From assembly GCA_031255875.1 (NCBI GenBank), contig JAIRRR010000303.1, forward strand, positions 1-8,739: a stretch of DNA of 8,739 nucleotides, written 5' to 3'. Both the position numbers and the translations under genes were made by a program. Shown piece by piece: positions 1-5,629 of this stretch. The notes beneath the pieces are model-generated. The model ran no database searches. It was given only the letters and a program-made list of their open reading frames with translations, and was not told the origin of the DNA. Numbering within the stretch: the first letter of the stretch is position 1; each line of letters begins with the position of its first letter. The stretch comes from Treponema sp. Lineage in GTDB: Bacteria; Spirochaetota; Spirochaetia; Treponematales; Breznakiellaceae.

Positions 1-479
1 GTATCCAGGGGGTTTATCACGTCCAGGGGGCCGAAGCTGTCCGCTTTGCCCCAGGTAAGTTTGCGCAGCCCCGCTTCGACATCGAAATTCCCAAAATAGG
101 CGCGGACATACGCCTCGTCCGCGTAGACCGGCGATTTTCCGTCGTAGTAAACCGGGCCCGGGGCGAGTTTCAAACTGACGAACCCTTCGGCAACGGAGGC
201 CGTCGCCGAGAAACTGAGTCTGCCGGAAAAAATATCTCCCAGCTTCACGCGGCCCAAGCCGTCCGAAAAATCATCGGCGTATCCTATCATCGAGGCGGAA
301 ACCTCGCCGTTTATGGCGGCGCCTATAGCGCCGCCGCCCGGAAGCCCGCCGAAACCCGCGCCGCCGGACGAAGCCGCAGACTCTTCGCCGCCGTCAAAGC
401 CGAAGCCGAAATCCTGGGCACGGAGCGGTGCAGCCAGGGCCAGTAAAAGGATCGTACCGCCGAAAAACAGGCGGCGCAT
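1..479 (-). CDS. Exported outer-membrane beta-barrel-like protein (DUF1302-like), N-terminal part
   Basis: This gene runs off the left edge; 159 N-terminal residues are visible. It starts with a signal peptide (RR, then a hydrophobic stretch at about 5-18, then LRA|QD near residue 21). A Gly/Phe-rich low-complexity stretch follows (about 24-50, beginning FGFGF). From about residue 55 short alternating strands appear, as expected for a beta-barrel. Near residues 139-158 the sequence KLTWGKADSFGPLDVINPLD contains the 'WG..d...D.iNP.D' pattern I associate with DUF1302-type outer-membrane proteins. It is the third gene of the RND operon: its ATG shares one base with the preceding stop (TGATG), and AGGAAGGG at 494-487 lies 7 nt upstream, so translation is probably coupled. 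In proteobacteria DUF1302 proteins sit beside MMPL-type RND transporters and LolA-like DUF1329 proteins, which supports the assignment. The likely role is the outer-membrane component of that export or lipid-traffic route. The family call comes from a short motif plus context and is moderate. Confidence 0.72.
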   Translation of the reverse strand, partial: MRRLFFGGTILLLALAAPLRAQDFGFGFDGGEESAASSGGAGFGGLPGGGAIGAAINGEVSASMIGYADDFSDGLGRVKLGDIFSGRLSFSATASVAEGFVSLKLAPGPVYYDGKSPVYADEAYVRAYFGNFDVEAGLRKLTWGKADSFGPLDVINPLD

Positions 480-1252
480 CAGCGCACCCTTCCTGTCTCA
501 AGATACGCGGTGGTAAAAACCCCTTCGGGTATGGGATCGTCGTATTTGATAATATCCATGTAAATGGTAGTGGAAGTGCCGGACGCGAGGGTCGATACCT
601 TTGTCTGCATGGGGGTAAGCCGCCCCTGGACATCCCGGTAGCCGGACATTTCCATTACCTTGGCCAATTCGCCCCGTCTGTTGTACATTTCGCCCCGGTA
701 GATCAGGGACCGGGCCTTGTCTATCCAGGTTATGGTTTTTGAATACTGGTAGCCCGTATCTTTGGGAACGGACTGGACGACATAGCAGAGCGCCCCGTCC
801 AGCGTCTCCTCCCTCAAAATACTATGGGTATCCCTTTCAATGTCCCTGTCCATGGACGAAATATCGTCATAGGAAAAGTCGGTCCCCATGAAATTCCCGC
901 CGCCTTCGGAAGCGGCGATACGCCGTACCTTGCCGAGGCTCGGCAGGAATATCCAGCGGTCCTCCCCGCCCGAAGCGTTGTCCATGGTCAGGAAACGGGT
1001 CCCCGCCACATTCGCGGGGCGCTGGAACACGATAATCATGCGCGATCCCCGGGGCCCGTCTTTTGAATACTGATCGATTACCCGTTCGGAGGTCGAGCCG
1101 TCTTTCGCGGTAATGACCATGCGGGAACGGGTGGAAGTTGTATCGGCTTTAGCCAGATCCCGCGCGGCTTTCACGATTGAGACGGCATCCTGGGCGCACA
1201 GGGAAGACGCCCCCAGAACCAGCGCCGCCGCAAGTAACATAACACGTTTCAT
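479..1252 (-). CDS. LolA-like outer membrane lipoprotein-sorting protein
   Basis: The product is 257 residues with a cleavable signal peptide (MKR, hydrophobic 4-18, probable cut at LCA|QD near residue 20), so it should act in the periplasm. The mature part has the features I know from the LolA_like family (PF17131): a W-I-F-L-P-x-L-x-K-V-R-R-I block at about 100-111, the diagnostic F-M-G-T-D-F-S-Y-D-D motif at 121-130, and a later T-W-I-D segment at about 175-178. Such proteins have an open hydrophobic half-barrel and are thought to carry lipid or lipoprotein between membranes. The cargo here is unknown. It begins 2 nt after the RND transporter stop, and its AAGGAG (1266-1261, 8 nt before ATG) is made from the last codons of that gene. 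It ends in TGATG with the beta-barrel gene. It is probably the periplasmic shuttle for the neighbouring transporter. The family call is firm; the cargo is inference. Confidence 0.88.
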   Translation of the reverse strand: MKRVMLLAAALVLGASSLCAQDAVSIVKAARDLAKADTTSTRSRMVITAKDGSTSERVIDQYSKDGPRGSRMIIVFQRPANVAGTRFLTMDNASGGEDRWIFLPSLGKVRRIAASEGGGNFMGTDFSYDDISSMDRDIERDTHSILREETLDGALCYVVQSVPKDTGYQYSKTITWIDKARSLIYRGEMYNRRGELAKVMEMSGYRDVQGRLTPMQTKVSTLASGTSTTIYMDIIKYDDPIPEGVFTTAYLETGRVR

Positions 1253-1254
1253 AA

Positions 1255-3957
1255 TTATTGCTCCTTGGGTCTGTTTGAAAACCCGGTTAGTTTAAGGCCG
1301 CCCTCTCTGTAAATGAATTTCGGCTTAATGACCGTGAGCAGCGCGGGTATGACGATAAGGCTTACCAGCGCGGTAACCGCCATGCTCAGCGCGATAAGGC
1401 CGCCGAATTCGGCAAGTATTCTGAACTGGGAAAAGGCCAGCACGCCGAACCCGGCGCCCACCGATACCGCGTTGATGATGATGGCCTTGCCGCAGCCGTT
1501 AAAGGTGCGGCGGAGAAAATCGTTTCCCGCGCGGTGATCGGCTTGGTATTCGCGCTTGAAAAACTCGATAAAATGTATCGTATAATCGATGCCGATGCCG
1601 ACGGCGAGGCTGGCGATCAGCGCGGTCCCTATGTTGAGTTTTATTCCCAGAAAGCCCATGGCCGCGAAGTTGCACAGAATCGCTATCGAAAGGGGCACGG
1701 CGGCGATCAATCCGGCAATGAACGAGCGGTAAGACAGGGCGATAATGAAAAACACCGTAAGCACCGAGACTGCGATCGATATGATCTGGGAGTTTACTAT
1801 CAGTTCGGTAACAGCGGCTTCCTGGATCGCCCCGCCGCCGACTATGACCCGGACATTGGGGGGGAAATTCGCCTCCGCGTAGGCGTTGATAATGTCTATC
1901 ACCTCAAGGACTTCCCGGTTCCCGGTCGCCCGGAGCTGTATCGTAGTTTTGAAGGCCGTCGGTTCCAGGGGATCGTTCGAGAACCCCGACTCATCGCCTC
2001 CGGCCAGCAGTACCAGGTAGTTTGACACAAGCCGCTGTAATTCCTCCGGCGTCCGCTTTCCGTAACGGGCGGGGTCGGAGGGGATTTCGTAATACGAGAA
2101 GCCCTCGTGGTTCACCAGGCGCTTAAGCTCCTGTACCAGGGCGCTGCCGCTCATCTCCGGGGATCTTCCGGCAGCGGCGCCGAGGAGGGCGATAAGATCG
2201 GCAACGCTGTACTGGTCCGGGCTGTAAGCGCCTTCCCCGGCGTTGCCCGGCGCCTGGTCCCCGGCGTCGGCCTCCGGGCCGGCTTCCTCAAAACCGCCGA
2301 ACCCAAACCCCCCGAACCCGAGATCGTCTTCCATGCCGCCGAAACCAAAGCCGGCGTCCGGCGCCGCCGGCCCGTTGTCCCTGATCCTAAGGCCGCCCGG
2401 CCCTTCGTCGGCGTTAAACACCTGGTTGACGCGCTTGATAATATCCGTAAATCCCGTTACTTTGCCGGTCGAGGGGACGCGCTCCGTAAGATACGCGGAA
2501 AGATTGTCCGCCGCGCTTAATACCGCGGGGTCCAGGAGTTCTTCGGTGGTATCCGCCTCGACCACCAGGGACAGCTCTTTCGAGCCGCCGAAATATTCCC
2601 GGATAAAGCGGTCCGAACGGCTTATGTCGGTTTCATTCTGAAAAAACTCGATCATTACATTGTCAACGGTAATTTTGGAGAGGCCGTATAATGAGAGGGC
2701 CACAAGAAGCGCGGCGCAGATCAGGACAAGCGCTTTTTTGTTTGCCGCCGCGAGAAGGCCGTTGCCTATTATTCTGCCGGAAAGGTCTTCCCCGGTTTTG
2801 TTTTTGCCCGCCATGCCCCTCCGGGGTTTCTGCGCGCGCGGCCCCCGGACGAGCAGCATTGCCGGAATCAGCGTTACCGCGAGCATAAAGCAGGCCGCCA
2901 CGCCGAAGCTGGAGCAGTAGCCGAATTCCCTCATCGGCACAATGGAGGTGAAGCAGAACGAGACAAACCCGGCAAGGGTTGTAAGGGCGGCAAGGAAAAC
3001 CGGCTTTACCAGTTTCCCTATCAGGGCGAATACCAGTTCGCGGTGTTCTTCGGCATTCAAAATCCGGTTCCCGGTATCCTCCATATAGTGAGTTATGACA
3101 TGGATACCGTAGGCGCTCCCCACCGCTACCAGGATAACCGGCAGAAGGGTTGTTAAAACCGAAAGCTTTACACCGAACAGGGCCATTGCGCCAACAGTCC
3201 AGATAACCGCGGCGATAACCGTAAGGAGGGGAAGCGCGACAAAGGCAAAGCGCCTGAACGAAAAGAACAGTACCGCCAGCACTACGGCAACAACCAGCGG
3301 GATAAGCAGGATATTATCCTTTATTATCGATTCGTTGATGGTCGCGTTGATAACCGGCTGCCCGGTAATATAGACGTTTGCCTTGCCCTTGAACATTTCC
3401 CGGGCCGCGTCCCGGATCTTTATAAGGCTTGCGGTCACTTCGGGACTGGTGGATTCTTCGGTCGTAACGTCAAGCTTTACGATTATCTGCGTTGCCGAAA
3501 GATTGTCCGAAACGATGGAACCCCTGAACGTATCCCATGAAGCGATGCGCCGCCTGAGTTCCGCTATTTCCTCCGGCGTTCCCGAAAAAGCCTCCGGCAC
3601 CAGGTCATCGACGATTATCGTGTCGCCGTCGGCGCTTATGTACTGGGCGGACATGAGCGAATTGACATCGCCCACGAATTCGATTGTCTCCAGATGCCCG
3701 GAGTAATCCCTTACCAGCGCGAGAAACTCCGGCTCAAAGACGGTCCCGTAGGACCGCTCAAGCCCGACGAGGATCACGGCCTGCCCGCCGAAGGTGTCGT
3801 CAAGATAATCCGAAATGACGCGGGCCTTGTTCTCTTTCGGCAAAAACCTGATGTTGTTGTTGTCAAGTTCCGCCTTCGGGAGCTGCATGGCAAAAAAACA
3901 GGTAATCGCGGTAATAACGCCAAGCACAAGCGCCGGATATTTAAGCAGTCTCTTCAT
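1255..3957 (-). CDS. RND superfamily (MMPL-type) inner-membrane transporter
   Basis: The 900-residue protein has the duplicated RND layout. A membrane segment at about 7-25 is followed by a periplasmic domain (about 27-210), then five or six segments between about 214 and 370. A cytoplasmic linker rich in basic residues (370-395) precedes TM7 (about 408-425), a second large periplasmic domain (430-720), and five segments from about 724 to 876. Matching halves are visible: AVGSAYGIHV in TM4 and AVGIGIDYTIHF in TM10. TM10 keeps the Asp-Tyr pair (D791-Y792) typical of MmpL/HpnN-like exporters, whereas TM4 has Ala282-Tyr283. The second periplasmic domain carries a Gly/Phe/acidic low-complexity insert (about 519-583, with repeated FGFGG). 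It heads the operon with the LolA-like and beta-barrel genes and is probably the proton-driven step moving a lipid or hydrophobic compound out of the inner membrane. The ATG is preceded by a G-rich but weak ribosome site (AGGGG, 10 nt upstream). The family is secure; the substrate is unknown. Confidence 0.92.
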   Translation of the reverse strand: MKRLLKYPALVLGVITAITCFFAMQLPKAELDNNNIRFLPKENKARVISDYLDDTFGGQAVILVGLERSYGTVFEPEFLALVRDYSGHLETIEFVGDVNSLMSAQYISADGDTIIVDDLVPEAFSGTPEEIAELRRRIASWDTFRGSIVSDNLSATQIIVKLDVTTEESTSPEVTASLIKIRDAAREMFKGKANVYITGQPVINATINESIIKDNILLIPLVVAVVLAVLFFSFRRFAFVALPLLTVIAAVIWTVGAMALFGVKLSVLTTLLPVILVAVGSAYGIHVITHYMEDTGNRILNAEEHRELVFALIGKLVKPVFLAALTTLAGFVSFCFTSIVPMREFGYCSSFGVAACFMLAVTLIPAMLLVRGPRAQKPRRGMAGKNKTGEDLSGRIIGNGLLAAANKKALVLICAALLVALSLYGLSKITVDNVMIEFFQNETDISRSDRFIREYFGGSKELSLVVEADTTEELLDPAVLSAADNLSAYLTERVPSTGKVTGFTDIIKRVNQVFNADEGPGGLRIRDNGPAAPDAGFGFGGMEDDLGFGGFGFGGFEEAGPEADAGDQAPGNAGEGAYSPDQYSVADLIALLGAAAGRSPEMSGSALVQELKRLVNHEGFSYYEIPSDPARYGKRTPEELQRLVSNYLVLLAGGDESGFSNDPLEPTAFKTTIQLRATGNREVLEVIDIINAYAEANFPPNVRVIVGGGAIQEAAVTELIVNSQIISIAVSVLTVFFIIALSYRSFIAGLIAAVPLSIAILCNFAAMGFLGIKLNIGTALIASLAVGIGIDYTIHFIEFFKREYQADHRAGNDFLRRTFNGCGKAIIINAVSVGAGFGVLAFSQFRILAEFGGLIALSMAVTALVSLIVIPALLTVIKPKFIYREGGLKLTGFSNRPKEQ
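2209..2403 (-). repeat. Gly/Phe-rich low-complexity insert coding region within the RND transporter
   Basis: Residues about 519-583 of the RND protein lie in its second periplasmic domain. They are built from Gly, Phe, Ala, Pro, Asp and Glu, with FGFGG-type units at about 537-556. The reading frame stays open and the flanking domain continues, so this is an in-frame disordered insert. A similar FGFGF run occurs at the mature N-terminus of the beta-barrel-like protein encoded downstream. Confidence 0.7.
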
Positions 3958-3980
3958 TTCCCGCCCGCCCCTGAATTATT

Positions 3981-4006
3981 GCCCGGAGGTCTCTTGATCC
4001 CCGGGC
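3981..4006 (-). promoter_or_regulatory. Stem-loop at the predicted 5' end of the RND operon mRNA
   Basis: Read on the minus strand, GCCCGGGG (4006-3999) pairs with CCTCCGGGC-side bases (3988-3981): seven Watson-Crick pairs plus one G-U, with a 10-nt loop. The promoter at 4043-4015 places transcription start near 4008, so the hairpin would sit at the very 5' end of the message. No T-run follows, so it is not an intrinsic terminator. A role in mRNA stability is possible but is inference. Confidence 0.45.
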
Positions 4007-4014
4007 ATAAGCGG

Positions 4015-4043
4015 AATATACTAACATCGTGTTGTTTAGGCAA
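4015..4043 (-). promoter_or_regulatory. Sigma-70-type promoter for the RND operon
   Basis: On the minus strand TTGCCT (4043-4038) is separated by exactly 17 nt from TATATT (4020-4015). Predicted transcription start is near 4008, giving a leader of about 50 nt before the ATG at 3957. The spacer contains a small dyad (AACA-TCG-TGTT, 4023-4033) that would suit repressor binding. Confidence 0.6.
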
Positions 4044-4080
4044 TCAGCATTTGTTTTCGGTTTGTCGTGTAATAAACAAA
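4023..4080. promoter_or_regulatory. Candidate operator dyads in the divergent control region
   Basis: Three weak symmetries lie here. AACA-TCG-TGTT (4023-4033) and CTAA-N11-TTAG (4021-4039) both fall in the -35/-10 spacer of the RND promoter. TTTGTTT (4050-4056) faces AAACAAA (4074-4080) across 17 nt, between the two divergent genes. TetR-family proteins usually bind palindromes in exactly such gaps, so one of these may be the operator for the adjacent regulator. Arms are only 4-7 bp and AT-rich, so chance is a real alternative. Confidence 0.3.
4051..4078 (+). promoter_or_regulatory. Weak candidate promoter for the TetR-family gene
   Basis: TTGTTT (4051-4056), then 16 nt, then TAAACA (4073-4078). 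Only three of six bases match the -10 consensus. It overlaps the 7-bp inverted repeat, which would allow autoregulation. Start of transcription near 4085 would exclude the upstream ATG at 4082 and favour the ATG at 4139. Confidence 0.28.
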
Positions 4081-4138
4081 AATGCGGCGAATGTCGGTTT
4101 CGGTACAAAAACGCGCAAAACGAGGCCGGGGGGATTTT

Positions 4139-4705
4139 ATGAAGGAAATGAAACTTGACCGGAAGACCCGGTACACCCGGAAAGTCCTGGGGGACAGCCT
4201 GGTCGAATTGATGAAGGATAGGCCCGTTACCAAAATAACCATCAAGGAAATATGCGGGAACGCGGATATAAACCGGACGACTTTTTACGCCCATTACCGG
4301 GACCAGTACGATCTGCTCCAGCAGATAGAAGAGGAAACCCTTGCCTACATTGAAGACATTCTGGATAAGTATGAGAGCAGGCACAGCAAGCGGGAAATCG
4401 CGGAAATGACCGAGGAAATATTCAGCTATATCGCCAATAACAGCAATTCTATCCAGACCTTGCTGAGCGAAAACGGCGATATCGGGTTTCAGAAAAAGCT
4501 GTTCCGCCGTTTTTTGCGCAAAGACCAGATAATGAAGTATTTTTCGGACAAGTCGGCAAAAGAGGGAATAAAAGAGTACTGGTACGTCTACGTGATAAAC
4601 GGGGTTGTCGGCCTCGTGCAGCACTGGCTGAAAGACGGCATGTCAATCCCGGTCCCCGAATTGGCCAGAATGGTGGTCAAGCTGAACCAGCATGTAGTTT
4701 TATGA
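4139..4705 (+). CDS. TetR/AcrR-family transcriptional regulator
   Basis: The product is 188 residues from the chosen start. The N-terminal DNA-binding domain spans about 8-60, with the helix-turn-helix at about 32-52 (KITIKEICGNADINRTTFYA, then HY) and the usual F-Y-x-H-Y ending. The all-helical C-terminal half ends in a segment around 144-184 (GIKEYWYV..., QHWLKDGMSIP, ELARMVVKL) resembling the TetR_C_8-type effector/dimer domain common in regulators of this style. An in-frame ATG at 4082 would add 19 Lys/Arg-rich residues. It was rejected because its upstream sequence has no purine ribosome site, whereas the ATG at 4139 has GGGGGGA four bases upstream. The gene is divergent from the RND operon with a compact shared control region, so it probably represses that operon and perhaps itself. 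The ligand is unknown. It looks less GC-rich than the genes to its right. Confidence 0.88.
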   Translation: MKEMKLDRKTRYTRKVLGDSLVELMKDRPVTKITIKEICGNADINRTTFYAHYRDQYDLLQQIEEETLAYIEDILDKYESRHSKREIAEMTEEIFSYIANNSNSIQTLLSENGDIGFQKKLFRRFLRKDQIMKYFSDKSAKEGIKEYWYVYVINGVVGLVQHWLKDGMSIPVPELARMVVKLNQHVVL

Positions 4706-4715
4706 CGGCGCGTTT

Positions 4716-5453
4716 TCACTTCCAGGATATTTCGTACTCAAGCGGCTGTTCCAGCACGAGCAGTTCCGGCAGGGGGATGCTGAACCGGGCCGTGCGCCCC
4801 CGTGCGCTGCCCCCCCGGATAAAAGTAACGGCCCGGGGCGCTTCCAGGCTGAGCTCGACCGTGGCGGAGGCAATCTCGTCCGCAATGGGCCTGCCGTAGA
4901 TCGTGGCGACCAGGGCGAGGTATTCGGCGCGGGTAAGGGTTTCGCCCGTCGCGACCGGGGCAAGCAGGGCGGAAAGGTAGGCGTTCACCTCTTCCGAGAG
5001 CAGGGAAAGGACGAGCGGGCCGGTTTCCCGGTCCAGGCGGATCAGCAGGGTTCCCGAAGGGTCGTATGCCAGGAACGGGGGTTTCCCGGCGGGCGTCCCG
5101 CCCGAAACCGCGCCGGGCGCGGCCAGGAATTCGCCAAGGCTGGCGATGCCCATGGTCCCCCGCACGGCGGCGGGGCCGGTATTTTCAAGCGCCGCCGCGG
5201 AAACCCCCGGGGCGGCCGCCAGGGAACGGGCAATGGCCGGGCCGTCAATAACAGGCTTGCCGGGGGCCGCGCTGCCCAGGGTCCGGGAAAGGGTCTGTAT
5301 CAGGGCGGACATGCGGGGCCGCAGGGAGGCCTCCAGGGCAAGTTCCGCACCCGCGCCCGCGCCTTCCTGCCTGATGCTTCCGTCGATACGGCCCGAGCAG
5401 GAACAAAAAAAGACGGCCGGGAGCGCGGCGCCCAGGAAAAGCAGGCGCGCCAT
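4716..5453 (-). CDS. Putative lipoprotein of unknown function
   Basis: The product is 245 residues from the chosen ATG. I do not recognise a family. The N-terminus (MARLLFLGAALPAVFFCSCSG) is a short lipoprotein signal. The likely lipidated Cys is residue 19 in F-C-S-C, which fits the relaxed lipobox seen in spirochaetes; Cys17 is the alternative. The mature part is Ala/Gly/Leu/Pro-rich, with long helix-like stretches (about 33-60 and 150-185) and a C-terminal strand-like part ending PLEYEISWK. No catalytic motif is visible. An ATG at 5468 would add five residues. It was not chosen because the promoter at 5505-5478 predicts a transcript starting at about 5471, only about 3 nt before that ATG, and its AAAGGA is just 2 nt away. 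The ATG at 5453 has GAAGG with 8-nt spacing. The gene converges on tetR with 10 nt between stops and no visible terminator. It is markedly GC-rich. It probably sits on a membrane facing the periplasm. Confidence 0.75.
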   Translation of the reverse strand: MARLLFLGAALPAVFFCSCSGRIDGSIRQEGAGAGAELALEASLRPRMSALIQTLSRTLGSAAPGKPVIDGPAIARSLAAAPGVSAAALENTGPAAVRGTMGIASLGEFLAAPGAVSGGTPAGKPPFLAYDPSGTLLIRLDRETGPLVLSLLSEEVNAYLSALLAPVATGETLTRAEYLALVATIYGRPIADEIASATVELSLEAPRAVTFIRGGSARGRTARFSIPLPELLVLEQPLEYEISWK

Positions 5454-5461
5454 CGTATTTG

Positions 5462-5466
5462 CCTTC
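5462..5466 (-). promoter_or_regulatory. Ribosome binding site deciding the lipoprotein start
   Basis: On the minus strand GAAGG (5466-5462) precedes the ATG at 5453 by 8 nt. The competing ATG at 5468 has AAAGGA only 2 nt upstream and would lie about 3 nt from the predicted transcript end. This supports the shorter protein. Confidence 0.5.
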
Positions 5467-5477
5467 ATCGTCCTTTC

Positions 5478-5505
5478 ATTATAGCCCAAACGAAAATTTC
5501 TGCAA
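5478..5505 (-). promoter_or_regulatory. Sigma-70-type promoter for the lipoprotein gene
   Basis: A perfect TATAAT (5483-5478, minus strand) lies 16 nt downstream of TTGCAG (5505-5500). Transcription should start near 5471, leaving about 18 nt of leader before the ATG at 5453. The -35 match is limited to TTG, but the -10 is exact. Confidence 0.62.
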
Positions 5506-5560
5506 CTTTGGCCCGGCTCCCGTGTCCCAATACCAAGTAGGAGTGTTTTTTCACCCTGCG

Positions 5561-5587
5561 GCCCGGTCTTCCGGAAGGAGACCGGGC
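5561..5587. promoter_or_regulatory. Strong hairpin in the gap upstream of the acyl-CoA synthetase gene
   Basis: GCCCGGTCT (5561-5569) pairs perfectly with AGACCGGGC (5579-5587), and one G-U and one G-C pair extend the stem to 11 bp around a 5-nt loop. No T-run follows on either strand, so it is not a typical terminator. If the synthetase transcript starts upstream, the hairpin lies in its 5' leader 43 nt before the ATG. The stem includes the purine run GGAAGGAG (5573-5580), which has no well-placed start codon. A second small hairpin, CGGCC-GGAT-GGCCG (5591-5604), follows directly. Confidence 0.5.
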
Positions 5588-5629
5588 CCCCGGCCGGATG
5601 GCCGCACAATTTATTGAAGGCGGAGTTGT

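Noticed and set aside
1534..2025. 163-codon plus-strand frame opposite the RND gene
   Set aside because: It is antisense to conserved transmembrane segments, and its charged, Tyr/Asp/Arg-rich translation matches no family.
4082..4138. 19-residue N-terminal extension of the TetR protein from the ATG at 4082
   Set aside because: No ribosome site precedes 4082, the candidate promoter would start transcription near there, and the ATG at 4139 has a purine-rich site and gives the usual family N-terminus.
3941..4624. 227-codon open frame on the minus strand opposite tetR
   Set aside because: It overlaps a clear TetR protein and the start of the RND gene, and its translation is Phe/Leu/Pro-rich with no domain pattern. 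It is a shadow frame.
4706..4715. Terminator between the convergent tetR and lipoprotein genes
   Set aside because: Only 10 nt separate the stops and no stem with a T-run is visible in or right beside them.
5508..5536. Possible plus-strand promoter TTGGCC-N17-TACCAA for the acyl-CoA synthetase
   Set aside because: Only three of six bases match at each box, which is too weak to list as a feature. The real promoter is not identified.
5469..5609. Upstream extension of the lipoprotein frame to about 5609
   Set aside because: It would translate through the TATAAT/TTGCAG promoter and bury the lipoprotein signal 52 residues inside the protein.
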